A stretch of 64,000 nucleotides of DNA, from positions 1 to 64,000 of the forward strand of contig NZ_KB908079.1 of assembly GCF_000382345.1 (NCBI RefSeq), in the 5' to 3' direction. A program made the position numbers and the translations under genes. Position 1 is the first letter of the stretch. Every line of letters begins with the position of its first letter. Below, piece after piece: positions 56,415 to 64,000 of the stretch. A model generated the notes under the pieces. It was not told where the DNA came from. It did no database searches and saw only the letters and a program-made list of their open reading frames with translations. The stretch comes from Massilia niastensis DSM 21313. Its GTDB lineage: Bacteria; Pseudomonadota; Gammaproteobacteria; Burkholderiales; Burkholderiaceae_D.

Positions 56415-57052
56415 CCTCCGGCCAGCCGGTCCGTCCGCCCGGCTCGCGCGGCGGCGACGGCTTCGCCGGCAAGGTCGCGGTCCTGATCGCCGTGCTGGCG
56501 ACCCTCGGCACCCTGTTCGCTTTCCTGGGCAGCGCCTCGCACAACGACGCCGCCATGTACAAGACCAGCGCGGCGATCGACAAGACCAGCGCCGCCAACG
56601 CCTGGAGCCACTACCAGGCCAAGTCGAACAAGCAGAACCTGGCCGAACTGGCGTCGAACCTGCCGGGCGTGAACCACCTGCGCTACCGCGACGAAGTCGC
56701 GCGCTACCAGGCCGAAAAGGAAGTGATCCGCAAGGAAGCCGAGCGCTGGGAAGCCTCGTCGACCGAGTGGAACCAGCGCGCCGAGAACGAGCTGCACCGC
56801 CAGCGCCAATGGGCGGCGGCCTCGGTGGCCCAGCAGATCGCGATCTCGCTGGCCGCCATCACCCTGCTGGCGCGCCGCACCTGGCTGCTGACCCTGACCT
56901 GCGCGGTGGCCGCCTTCGGCATCACGCTGGGGATCTTCGCCGCCCTGCACACGGCGCCCTCCATGCTGTCGCCGATTCCGCTGCTCAGCGCCCTGGGCGC
57001 CGCCGCCCTGACCGAAGTATTCCGGCGCATGGGCCGGCGGCTGGACACCTAG
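56411..57052 (+). CDS. DUF4337 membrane protein
   Basis: A 213-residue protein with one N-terminal helix (about 20-42), a hydrophilic coiled central part (about 45-135; KTSAAIDKTSAANAWSHYQAKS is the DUF4337 hallmark) and two further helices at the C-terminus (about 140-205). Function unknown. It starts at a TTG that shares bases with the folA stop (TTGA) and has GGGAGG just upstream, so its translation is coupled to folA. Confidence 0.82.
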   Translation: MTSGQPVRPPGSRGGDGFAGKVAVLIAVLATLGTLFAFLGSASHNDAAMYKTSAAIDKTSAANAWSHYQAKSNKQNLAELASNLPGVNHLRYRDEVARYQAEKEVIRKEAERWEASSTEWNQRAENELHRQRQWAAASVAQQIAISLAAITLLARRTWLLTLTCAVAAFGITLGIFAALHTAPSMLSPIPLLSALGAAALTEVFRRMGRRLDT

Positions 57053-57246
57053 TCCGCCCGCGCGGCCGCTCATGTGCGCCAGCATTTGCCGACTGTGGTT
57101 AACCTAGCAAAATAATTTGCACCGAAGTCCGCAATTTCTGCGAAAATCCGCTTCTTCTTTTTTTTGGTGCCGTGCGCGGCGGCCGGGCCTGCCGGAATGC
57201 CCGGTGAGACCAGCCGCTTGCACGGCGCTTCGCTTTGGAGCTGTCC

Positions 57247-59505
57247 ATGAAATTTCGTTTCCCCATCGTCATCATTGACGAGGACTTCCGCTCGGAGAAC
57301 ACCTCCGGTCTCGGCATTCGCGCCCTTGCAGCCGCGATGGAACAGGAAGGCATGGAGGTCCTGGGCCTGACGAGCTATGGCGATCTCTCGCAGTTCGCCC
57401 AGCAGCAGTCGCGCGCCTCGGCCTTCGTGCTCTCGATCGACGACGAGGAATTCGGCGGCGGCACCCTCGAAGAGACGAATTTCGCGCTGACCGGCCTGCG
57501 CGCCTTCGTGCAGGAGATCCGCCACAAGAACTCCAACATCCCGATCTATATCTACGGCGAGACCCGCACCAGCCGCCACATCCCGAACGACATCCTGAAG
57601 GAGCTGCACGGCTTCATCCACATGTTCGAGGACACCCCGGAATTCGTCGCGCGCCACATCATCCGCGAAGCGAAGGCCTACCTGGACAGCCTGGCGCCGC
57701 CATTCTTCCGCGCGCTGGTGAACTACGCCTATGACGGCTCCTACTCGTGGCACTGCCCGGGCCACTCGGGCGGCGTGGCCTTCCTGAAGTCGCCGATCGG
57801 CCAGATGTTCCACCAGTTCTTCGGCGAGAACATGCTGCGCGCCGACGTCTGCAACGCGGTCGAGGAACTCGGCCAGCTGCTCGACCACACCGGCCCGGTG
57901 GCCAAGTCCGAGCGCAACGCCGCGCGCATCTACAACGCCGACCACTGCTACTTCGTCACCAACGGCACCTCGACCTCGAACAAGATGGTCTGGCACTCGA
58001 CCGTGGCGCCGGGCGACATCGTGGTCGTGGACCGCAACTGCCACAAGTCGATCCTGCACTCGATCATCATGTGCGGCGCGATCCCCGTGTTCCTGATGCC
58101 GACCCGTAACCACCTCGGCATCATCGGCCCGATCCCGCTCGAAGAGTTCACCCCCGAGTCGATCGCCCGCAAGATCGAGGCGAATCCGTTCGCGCGCGAC
58201 GCCGTCAACAAGAAGCCGCGCATCCTGACCATCACCCAGTCGACCTACGATGGCGTGGTGTACAACGTCGAGACCCTGCGCGAAATGCTGGACGGTAAGA
58301 TCGACACCCTGCACTTCGACGAAGCCTGGCTGCCGCACGCCGCCTTCCACGACTTCTATCGTGACATGCACGCGATCGGCCGCGACCGTCCGCGCGCCAA
58401 GCAGTCGATGATCTTCTCGACCCAGTCGACCCACAAGCTGCTGGCCGGCCTGTCGCAGGCCTCGCAGGTGCTGGTGCGCGAATCGGAAACGGTCAAGCTG
58501 GACCAGGACGCCTTCAACGAGGCCTACCTGATGCACACCTCGACCTCGCCGCAGTACTCGATCATCGCCTCCTGCGACGTGGCCGCGGCCATGATGGAAG
58601 CCCCGGGCGGCACCGCCCTGGTCGAGGAATCGATCCTGGAAGCGCTCGACTTCCGCCGCGCCATGAAGAAGGTGGACGCCGAATTCGGCCAGGACTGGTG
58701 GTTCCAGGTCTGGGGCCCGGACGTGCTGTCGGAAGAAGGCATCGGCGAGCAGAAGGACTGGATGATCCACGCCGAGGACGAGTGGCACGGTTTCGGCAAG
58801 CTGGCGCCGGGCTTCAACATGCTCGACCCGATCAAGGCCACCATCGTGACCCCGGGCCTGGGCCTGGACGGCAAGTTCGGCGAGACCGGCATCCCGGCCT
58901 CGATCGTGACCAAGTACCTGGCCGAGCACGGCGTGATCATCGAGAAGTGCGGCCTGTACTCCTTCTTCATCATGTTCACCATCGGCATCACCAAGGGCCG
59001 CTGGAACACCCTGGTGACGGCGCTGCAGCAGTTCAAGGACGACTTCGACCGCAACCAGCCGATGTGGCGCGTGATGCCGCAGTTCGCGGCCGCCAACCCG
59101 CGCTACGAAAGCCGCGGCCTGCGCGACCTGTGCACCGAGATCCACTGCTTCTACAAGCAGTACGACGTGGCGCGCCTGACCACCGAGATGTACCTGTCGG
59201 ACATGGTGCCCGCGATGAAGCCGTCGGACGCCTTCGCCAAGATGGCGCACCGCCAGATCGAGCGCGTCGCGATCGACGAGCTGGAAGGCCGCATCACCGC
59301 GATCCTGCTGACGCCTTATCCGCCGGGCATTCCGCTCCTGATCCCGGGCGAGCGTTTCAACCGGACCATCGTCGACTACCTGCGCTTCGCACGCGACTTC
59401 AACGAGCGCTTCCCGGGCTTCGAGACCGACGTGCACGGGCTGGTCCGGCGCGTGGTGGACGGCAAGCTGGGGTATTTCGTGGATTGCGTGAAGCAGGACG
59501 CGTAA
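57247..59505 (+). CDS. Orn/Lys/Arg decarboxylase, biodegradative type
   Basis: A 752-residue PLP enzyme of the AdiA/LdcI/SpeF (group III) family: N-terminal receiver-like wing domain (about 1-140), PLP-binding core with Lys397 (STQSTHKLLAGLSQ) and the WHCPGHSGGVAF and HFDEAWLPHAAFH segments, and a C-terminal domain ending with the PPGIPLLIPGE loop. It decarboxylates a basic amino acid to a diamine, contributing to acid resistance or polyamine supply; arginine, lysine or ornithine cannot be told apart here. GGAG lies 8 bases before the ATG. No antiporter gene is adjacent, unlike the adiA-adiC and cadBA loci. A strong terminator follows. Confidence 0.93.
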   Translation: MKFRFPIVIIDEDFRSENTSGLGIRALAAAMEQEGMEVLGLTSYGDLSQFAQQQSRASAFVLSIDDEEFGGGTLEETNFALTGLRAFVQEIRHKNSNIPIYIYGETRTSRHIPNDILKELHGFIHMFEDTPEFVARHIIREAKAYLDSLAPPFFRALVNYAYDGSYSWHCPGHSGGVAFLKSPIGQMFHQFFGENMLRADVCNAVEELGQLLDHTGPVAKSERNAARIYNADHCYFVTNGTSTSNKMVWHSTVAPGDIVVVDRNCHKSILHSIIMCGAIPVFLMPTRNHLGIIGPIPLEEFTPESIARKIEANPFARDAVNKKPRILTITQSTYDGVVYNVETLREMLDGKIDTLHFDEAWLPHAAFHDFYRDMHAIGRDRPRAKQSMIFSTQSTHKLLAGLSQASQVLVRESETVKLDQDAFNEAYLMHTSTSPQYSIIASCDVAAAMMEAPGGTALVEESILEALDFRRAMKKVDAEFGQDWWFQVWGPDVLSEEGIGEQKDWMIHAEDEWHGFGKLAPGFNMLDPIKATIVTPGLGLDGKFGETGIPASIVTKYLAEHGVIIEKCGLYSFFIMFTIGITKGRWNTLVTALQQFKDDFDRNQPMWRVMPQFAAANPRYESRGLRDLCTEIHCFYKQYDVARLTTEMYLSDMVPAMKPSDAFAKMAHRQIERVAIDELEGRITAILLTPYPPGIPLLIPGERFNRTIVDYLRFARDFNERFPGFETDVHGLVRRVVDGKLGYFVDCVKQDA

Positions 59506-59526
59506 GCCGCCCTGGCTGGATGACAG

Positions 59527-59553
59527 GCCCGGATGCGTTCCGGGCTTTTTTTT
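59527..59553 (+). terminator. Intrinsic terminator after the decarboxylase
   Basis: GCCCGGA (59527-59533) pairs with TCCGGGC (59539-59545) around TGCGT, followed by eight T (59546-59553). Confidence 0.92.
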
Positions 59554-59618
59554 GCGCCCGATGTCACGATCGCCGCCTCCCGCTCGTCCTTGCTGTATCC
59601 CCAGCTTCCAAGGACGCC

Positions 59619-60575
59619 ATGCACGCCACCGCCGAGCCCCTGCCTCTCCCATTGCGCAGTAGCGAACAGCCCACACCTGCGGTAAGCTCCCGCCGCATGG
59701 ACACCCTCGATTTCGATTACACCGGTTTCTTCGCCTCCCGCCGCCGTCGCCTGCAGCGGATCGCCTACCGCATGCTGGGCTCGGTCGCCGAGGCCGAGGA
59801 TGTGGTGCAGGACGCCTGGCTGCGCTGGCATGCGGCCGACCGCGATGCCGTACTGGAACCCGAAGCCTTCCTGGTGCGCACCGTCACCCGGCTGTGCCTG
59901 GACGTGCTGAAGTCGGCCCGCGTCAAGCGCGAGGAATACATCGGCCCCTGGCTGCCCGAACCCTTCATCGATCCGGACGACGACAGCGACGACATCACCC
60001 TGCCCCTGATGCTGGCGATGGAACGCCTGTCGCCGCTCGAGCGCGCCGCCTTCCTGCTGCATGACGTGTTCGAGCTCGACTTCAACGAGGTGGGCGACGC
60101 CATCGGCCGCGAGAGCGCCGCCGCGCGCCAGCTGGCCAGCCGCGCACGCATCCACGTGCAGGCCGCGCGCCCGCGCTTCCCCGTGGCCGAGGACCAGCAG
60201 AAGGAAATCGCCGCGGCCTTCTTCGCCGCCTCGCGCAATGGCGACCTGGGCCAGCTCAAGCGCCTGCTGGCGGACGACGTCGTGTTCTACGGCGATGGCG
60301 GCGGCAAGCGCCAGGCGGTGGTCAATCCGATCGTGGGTCCGGACAAGGTCTCGCGCCTGCTGGGAGCAATGTCCTCGAAGGCGGGATGGGATACGGCGGA
60401 GGTGCTGTGCGACACCACCATCAACGGGCTACCCGGAAGGGTCAGCGCCGAGAACGACGACATGCTCCAGACCATTGCGCTGGAAATCGATGGCGGCAAG
60501 GTGAAGGGGATCTACGTGACCCGCAATCCCGACAAGCTCGGGCACCTCGACCGGGCATCCTTCGCCCGGCATTGA
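59619..60575 (+). CDS. ECF sigma factor with SnoaL-like C-terminal domain (ECF41 type)
   Basis: A 318-residue extracytoplasmic-function sigma factor. Sigma-2 is at about 35-105 (RIAYRMLGSVAEAEDVVQDAWLRW), followed by the linker motif WLPEP, sigma-4 at about 140-190 (ERLSPLERAAFLLHDVFELDFNEVGDAIGRESAAARQL), then a SnoaL-like extension (about 205-318) with DGGGKR and, at the end, NPDKL. These three motifs define ECF41-type factors, whose C-terminal domain itself regulates activity in place of an anti-sigma factor. The usual neighbour, a carboxymuconolactone decarboxylase or oxidoreductase gene, is not adjacent here. AAGGA precedes the ATG at 59619. Confidence 0.9.
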   Translation: MHATAEPLPLPLRSSEQPTPAVSSRRMDTLDFDYTGFFASRRRRLQRIAYRMLGSVAEAEDVVQDAWLRWHAADRDAVLEPEAFLVRTVTRLCLDVLKSARVKREEYIGPWLPEPFIDPDDDSDDITLPLMLAMERLSPLERAAFLLHDVFELDFNEVGDAIGRESAAARQLASRARIHVQAARPRFPVAEDQQKEIAAAFFAASRNGDLGQLKRLLADDVVFYGDGGGKRQAVVNPIVGPDKVSRLLGAMSSKAGWDTAEVLCDTTINGLPGRVSAENDDMLQTIALEIDGGKVKGIYVTRNPDKLGHLDRASFARH

Positions 60576-60633
60576 GGCCGTCCCCGGGGGAGCGGCGCGG
60601 CGGGCCGGCGCCCGGGCGCGCCGCCGGCCGCGA

Positions 60634-61200
60634 TCAGGCCTTGGGCAGGGTGACGCCGTGCTGGCCCTGGTACTTGCCGCCGCGGTCCTTGTACGAGGTC
60701 TCGCAGACCTCGTCGCTTTCGAAGAACAGCACCTGGGCGCAGCCTTCGCCGGCATAGATCTTGGCGGGCAGCGGCGTGGTGTTCGAGAATTCCAGGGTCA
60801 CGTAGCCTTCCCATTCCGGCTCGAAGGGGGTCACGTTGACGATGATGCCGCAGCGGGCATAGGTCGACTTGCCGAGGCAGACCGTCAGCACGTTGCGCGG
60901 AATGCGGAAGTACTCGATGGTGCGGGCCAGCGCGAACGAATTCGGCGGAATGATGCAGACGTCGCTCTTCACGTCGACAAAGGAATTCGAGTCGAAATTC
61001 TTCGGATCCACGATGGTGCTGTTGATGTTCGTGAACACCTTGAACTCGTCCGCGCAACGGATGTCATAGCCATACGAGGACGTACCGAACGAGATGATCC
61101 TGCGGCCATCCTGTTCGCGCACCTGCTGCGGTTCGAAGGGCTCGATCATGCCGGTTGCCTCCGCCATGCGGCGGATCCATTTATCGCTCTTGATTGTCAT
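60634..61200 (-). CDS. dcd: dCTP deaminase
   Basis: A 188-residue trimeric enzyme that deaminates dCTP to dUTP, feeding thymidylate synthesis (thyA lies 5 kb away). Conserved parts are [59 protein letters not shown], which holds the catalytic Glu in the TLEF segment, and [13 protein letters not shown] at the end. Length fits the monofunctional Dcd. A GC-rich region of about 60 bases separates it from the converging sigma-factor gene and may form a terminator. Confidence 0.96.
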   Translation of the reverse strand: MTIKSDKWIRRMAEATGMIEPFEPQQVREQDGRRIISFGTSSYGYDIRCADEFKVFTNINSTIVDPKNFDSNSFVDVKSDVCIIPPNSFALARTIEYFRIPRNVLTVCLGKSTYARCGIIVNVTPFEPEWEGYVTLEFSNTTPLPAKIYAGEGCAQVLFFESDEVCETSYKDRGGKYQGQHGVTLPKA

Positions 61201-61339
61201 TGTCTGAATTCCAGGCTGGGAGAAAATCCAGCGATTTTACGCGAAATGGCAACGCCGGTCTCCCCGGGGAGATTGGTGTTGCCAGCATGGCAATTTGTTT
61301 GTACGATGGGAGTGCTTAACTCATCGACTGGAGACACAC

Positions 61340-61591
61340 ATGCACCATGCATCAAAGGCCTTGCTGGTAGCGGGCTTGCTGATCCTCGGCGGTTGCAGCA
61401 CCGCCCCCACCACGGAGGCGCCGGCGGTGGCCGCCGACCCGAAACTCGCGGCCGTGACGCCGGACGAGAACCTGATGACGGGTTCGCGCATCCCGAAACG
61501 CCAGGGTACCGACCGCATGCTGAAGACGGTCGGCGCGCAGGAGGCGCGCGACGCCATGGATGCGGCCCCGCGCCCGATGAACAGCCAGTAG
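61340..61591 (+). CDS. Small lipoprotein of unknown function
   Basis: An 83-residue predicted lipoprotein: hydrophobic signal (MHHASKALLVAGLLILGGC, lipobox Cys about 19), then an Ala/Pro/Thr-rich spacer and a conserved-looking RIPKRQGTDRMLKTVGAQEARDAM end. GGAGA lies 6 bases before the ATG. It is read alone between dcd (divergent) and a converging hydrolase 4 bases after its stop. No family was recognised beyond the general pattern. Confidence 0.75.
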   Translation: MHHASKALLVAGLLILGGCSTAPTTEAPAVAADPKLAAVTPDENLMTGSRIPKRQGTDRMLKTVGAQEARDAMDAAPRPMNSQ

Positions 61592-61595
61592 CAAG

Positions 61596-62426
61596 CTAGC
61601 CCGCCTCGGCCACCCTAAGCGGCCGGGCCACCGCTTCGCCCAGCAGGCGCACGATCATTTCGTGCGTCAGCAGCGCCGTGTCGGCCGGCTTTTCGAGCGG
61701 ATACAGGTGGCTGCCCTCGATCGTCACGAGCCTGTCGCCGACCAGCTTGCGGGTGGCGGCCAGCCCGGCCTGGCGCAGCTCCTCGGAATGGGTACCCGCG
61801 ATGAAGCCGACCGGCACCGGGAACGGCGTCCGGATCACGGCGCCCATGTGGTGCGGCAGCGTGTTGTAGATCTCGGATTCGACCTCGCGCGAAAAGCGCA
61901 GTTCCACCCCTTCCGGATGCGGCTTCAGGCCATGGTCGAGATAATCGTCCAAGGCTCCCGGCGCCCAGGCCTGGAACATCGGCTTGGCGATGAAATGCTG
62001 GTAGGCGGCCGCGCGGTCGGGCCAGTGGATGCGGCGCCGCTCCGAGAAGCGCGCCGGCGAAAAGCGCGAGCCCCAGCCGCGCAGCTTGGCCAGGCGCCAG
62101 ACGAAGGCGCGCCAGCCCGCCACCACCGGGGAATCGAGCATCACGACGCAGCGCGCCAGGTCCGGCCGCTGCTTCGCCGCCATCATGCTCAGCATGCCTC
62201 CCAGCGAGTGCCCGACCAGGATCGCCGGCCGCCCGTAGCTGCCGAGGTGGGCGATCAGTTCCTCCACCAGCCCATGCCAGCCATCGCCCACCGGGTAGCG
62301 CGGATCGTGGCCGTGCATGTCGAAGGCGTGCACCTCGTAGTGGGTGCGCAGCGCGTCCAGCATGCGGCTGTAGGTACCGGCGGGATAGCTGTTCCCATGG
62401 GCGAAATGGAGCAAGGGTTTGGTCAT
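61596..62426 (-). CDS. Alpha/beta-fold hydrolase
   Basis: A 276-residue hydrolase with FAHGNSYPAGTYSRML as oxyanion region, nucleophile in VGHSLGGM (about 71-78) and a likely catalytic His in EGSHLYPLEKP (about 239). The acid residue is not obvious (AGTHSEELR at the usual place). The lid region (about 110-190) is Trp/Arg-rich. It could be a carboxylesterase or lipase; no substrate can be named. It is read towards the small lipoprotein gene, with only 4 bases between the two stops. Confidence 0.88.
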   Translation of the reverse strand: MTKPLLHFAHGNSYPAGTYSRMLDALRTHYEVHAFDMHGHDPRYPVGDGWHGLVEELIAHLGSYGRPAILVGHSLGGMLSMMAAKQRPDLARCVVMLDSPVVAGWRAFVWRLAKLRGWGSRFSPARFSERRRIHWPDRAAAYQHFIAKPMFQAWAPGALDDYLDHGLKPHPEGVELRFSREVESEIYNTLPHHMGAVIRTPFPVPVGFIAGTHSEELRQAGLAATRKLVGDRLVTIEGSHLYPLEKPADTALLTHEMIVRLLGEAVARPLRVAEAG

Positions 62427-62503
62427 GGACTAGGGCCGGCGCGCGGCCAGTGGTGGATCACGGCGGACCATTGTAATGGGACTCGCCGGCCCGCGGACCT
62501 CCT

Positions 62504-63364
62504 TTAGAGGGAAACCCCTACTGTGATGGTCGCGACATAGCCCTGGCTGGCATTGCCTGTTACGCTCGCCATCTGCAGCGCCGTGCCGTCGCTGAACACG
62601 TTGTCGGTCGCATAGCTGATGCGCGCCAGGTTGCTCGCGCTGGTGCCGTAGCCCGACGCCGTATAGGCCTCGTTCAGGCTCGCCATCGGGAAGGTGAACT
62701 GCGAAGTCTTGATGCGGTTCGATGCGCTGTTCGCCTTCGCCAGGGTCGGGTAGACCTCGAAGTGCACGTGCGGCATGCGTCCGTCGTAGCAGCCGGGGAA
62801 GATCGTCGTGAACGTGACCAGTCCCTGGCTGTCGGCCTCCTGCACGCCGCGCAGGTAGTTTTCGTTCGTGATCCCGCTCGAATACATCGAGTAGCCGCCC
62901 TCGCGGGTACAGTGCCACAGGTAGACCGCGGCGCCGGTGGCCGGCGCGCAGTCGCTGACGACGTTCACCAGTTGCAGGCGGATGGTCAGCGGCACGCCTG
63001 GCGCCGTGCCGCTCGCGCCGGCGACGCTGGTGCGGATATCGCTGCGCACGATGCCCGACAGGATCAGCGCGTTCGCCACCCCGTTGGCGTTGCGGTTGCT
63101 GCCGTCGCCCGGATACGGGCCGCCGGTTTCCTCGGGAATCACCGCGCAGGCGGCGCTGGTACTGCCGGTGCCGCTGGTGCCGGTGCTGCCGGTGGTGGTC
63201 GAGGTCGAGATGCCGAAGCCGCTGTCGGCGCCGCTGCCGCCGCAGCTGGCCAGCGGCACCGCGGCCGCGCCGGCGAACAGCCAGCGCAGCGACTGGCGGC
63301 GGCTGGCGGGCTGGGCCAGCATCTTCTCGAGGTCGAGGGCAAGGCCGTGATCGTGGTAGTCCAT
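62504..63364 (-). CDS. Intradiol dioxygenase-like protein, predicted Tat lipoprotein
   Basis: A 286-residue protein with a twin-arginine-like head (SRRQSLRWLFAG, Arg22-Arg23) and a lipobox ending at Cys41 (VPLASCGG), then a Ser/Thr/Gly-rich linker to about 70. The catalytic-type domain has EETGGPYPGDG, YLWHCTREGGYSMYSSG (first Tyr ligand) and FPGCYDGRMPHVHFEV (second Tyr and the His-x-His ligands) of non-haem Fe(III) intradiol dioxygenases. The enzyme would be exported and lipid-anchored, unlike cytosolic catechol or protocatechuate dioxygenases, so its substrate may be an extracellular catechol. No degradation genes are nearby. Confidence 0.85.
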   Translation of the reverse strand: MDYHDHGLALDLEKMLAQPASRRQSLRWLFAGAAAVPLASCGGSGADSGFGISTSTTTGSTGTSGTGSTSAACAVIPEETGGPYPGDGSNRNANGVANALILSGIVRSDIRTSVAGASGTAPGVPLTIRLQLVNVVSDCAPATGAAVYLWHCTREGGYSMYSSGITNENYLRGVQEADSQGLVTFTTIFPGCYDGRMPHVHFEVYPTLAKANSASNRIKTSQFTFPMASLNEAYTASGYGTSASNLARISYATDNVFSDGTALQMASVTGNASQGYVATITVGVSL

Positions 63365-63385
63365 GGGGTCTCCGTGCTGTCCGGT

Positions 63386-63859
63386 TTATTGGCGGGCGCC
63401 GCGCTGCTGCGGCTTCTTGAGCTGCTCGCGCTGCTCCGCGGTCAGGAGCGCCATGATCCGGGCGTCGGTGCGCAGGCGCAGGATTTCCTGGTCGGCGATC
63501 GCCTGGCCCAGCGCCTGGGCGTGCGGGGCGGCCTTCGACTGTTCGAATTGCGGGGCGCCGCGCAGCGCGCGCAGGGCTTCGCGCGCCTTGCGTTCGGTCT
63601 TGTCGAGCTCGCGCTGCTTCGGCGCCTGCTCGTGCAGGATCGCGAACACGCGGTCCTGCTGCGCTTCGCTCAGGTCGAGGCCGCGCAGATGCGGCAGGCC
63701 GCCCGGGCCGCGGCGCTCGTGAGCACGCCCTTCCGACGGTGCACCGTCCTGGCCCGGACGCGCGTCGCCGCCCGGCGGCATCGGCTGGGCCAGCACGGCC
63801 GGGGTGGCGAGAAGGCAGGCGGCGAAGGCGGCCGCGGCGCGGAGGGAAGTCAGTGTCAT
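63386..63859 (-). CDS. Spy/CpxP/ZraP-like periplasmic protein
   Basis: A 157-residue protein with a signal peptide (about 1-25, ending AVLAQ) and a Pro/Gly/His-rich spacer, followed by the LTxxQ-type helical region: LDLSEAQQDRVFAILHEQAPKQRELDK and, near the end, LLTAEQREQLKK. This is the pattern of the Spy chaperone, CpxP and ZraP, which help against envelope or metal stress. The ATG at 63859 has GAGGAC upstream. The dioxygenase-like gene follows after about 20 bases. A CpxR-type repeat lies in its promoter region. Confidence 0.82.
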   Translation of the reverse strand: MTLTSLRAAAAFAACLLATPAVLAQPMPPGGDARPGQDGAPSEGRAHERRGPGGLPHLRGLDLSEAQQDRVFAILHEQAPKQRELDKTERKAREALRALRGAPQFEQSKAAPHAQALGQAIADQEILRLRTDARIMALLTAEQREQLKKPQQRGARQ

Positions 63860-63907
63860 GGTGGTGTCCTCGTGTGTATCGGAGCCGCCATTCTCTGGCC
63901 CGGCCAT

Positions 63908-63942
63908 GTAAAGCGCTTACAAGCAAGGTAAATCCACGTAAA
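63908..63942. promoter_or_regulatory. CpxR-type binding site (GTAAA repeats)
   Basis: GTAAA at 63928-63932 and 63938-63942 are separated by TCCAC, exactly the GTAAA-N5-GTAAA consensus known for CpxR. A third GTAAA at 63908-63912 is 20 bases upstream of the second, in helical phase. The site lies between the Spy/CpxP-like gene and a plus-strand start at 63994. Confidence 0.55.
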
Positions 63943-63959
63943 TATTCCTGTGCAACAAC

Positions 63960-63987
63960 TTGGATAGGCGGCGCACTTTGCTATCCT
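63960..63987 (+). promoter_or_regulatory. Candidate promoter of the gene entering at the right edge
   Basis: TTGGAT (63960-63965) and TATCCT (63982-63987) are 16 bases apart and end 6 bases before the ATG at 63994, which would give a nearly leaderless message. Confidence 0.35.
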
Positions 63988-63993
63988 TGCGCC

Positions 63994-64000
63994 ATGAGCC
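63994..64000 (+). CDS. Possible gene start at the right edge, product unseen
   Basis: An ATG (63994-63996) followed by AGCC is the last thing in the window. It is placed well for the candidate promoter and is divergent from the Spy/CpxP-like gene. In many proteobacteria an OmpR-family response regulator is encoded here, but nothing of the protein can be read. Confidence 0.25.

Noticed and set aside
60576..60633. A member of the GTGGGCGG palindrome family between the sigma factor and dcd genes
   Set aside because: The gap is very GC-rich and can fold, but the GTGGGCGG core and its flanks are absent.

Overview
The window is a high-GC bacterial chromosome segment, densely coded, with short intergenic gaps, many ATGA-type overlaps and several TTG/GTG starts. 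The gene content points to a betaproteobacterium of the Burkholderiales, most likely the Oxalobacteraceae (Massilia/Telluria type). It includes a cyanophycin synthetase, a PHA synthase, an MHYT-domain hybrid kinase, DUF4124, DUF2069 and DUF962 proteins, an AidB-like dehydrogenase and several cyclic-di-GMP proteins. This placement is an inference from families, not from a database match.

Layout. 1-2.9 kb is visibly AT-richer than the rest: the 5' part of an IS630-type transposase runs off the left edge, followed by a large patatin-like lipoprotein gene. This looks like acquired DNA. 2.9-5.4 kb holds an AraC regulator coupled to an exported cysteine hydrolase, a possible broken small gene, and a small ferredoxin-fold protein. 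5.6-14.1 kb is a minus-strand run: cyanophycin synthetase, a haem-oxygenase-fold iron enzyme, a ThDP-dependent pyruvate oxidase-like enzyme, nicotinamidase and an amino-acid permease. 14.5-18.5 kb carries a periplasmic-TPR diguanylate cyclase and, convergent to it, an MHYT hybrid histidine kinase. 19-22.1 kb has a universal stress protein, a PHA synthase and a degenerate hemerythrin-like protein. Two identical tRNA-Val(CAC) genes follow, each with its own promoter and terminator.

22.5-28.4 kb contains dnaQ, rnhA with a methyltransferase, gloB, malate synthase with a divergent LysR regulator, and a cold-shock gene with a long leader. 28.7-31.5 kb has upp with an Hpt protein and the AidB-like dehydrogenase. 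31.8-38.7 kb is a signalling block: GGDEF-EAL plus an HDOD protein, aroC, and REC-GGDEF-EAL. 38.8-45.8 kb is housekeeping and metabolism: a CBS protein, a homoserine sulfhydrylase with a hydrolase and DUF962, a YihY protein, WrbA, DUF2069 and a glycolate-oxidase-type flavoprotein. 45.8-51.7 kb has DUF4124, a FtsX-type permease and an AttH lipocalin with no partner ATPase, then an MsbA-like exporter. 51.8-57 kb has a chemoreceptor, threonine aldolase, thyA, folA and DUF4337. 57.2-64 kb has an Orn/Lys/Arg decarboxylase, an ECF41-type sigma factor, dcd, a small lipoprotein, a hydrolase, an intradiol-dioxygenase-like lipoprotein and a Spy/CpxP-like protein, ending in a divergent promoter with a CpxR-type repeat.

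Functional themes are carbon and nitrogen storage (PHA, cyanophycin, glyoxylate shunt), cyclic-di-GMP and two-component signalling, and envelope maintenance. I see no CRISPR array, prophage, rRNA operon or complete defence system. The less ordinary items are the palindromic repeat family at three convergent gene junctions, the orphan FtsX-AttH pair, the CpxR-like box at the right edge, the 9-bp-arm hairpin in the chemoreceptor leader, and the unexplained terminator-like hairpin near the cold-shock gene.
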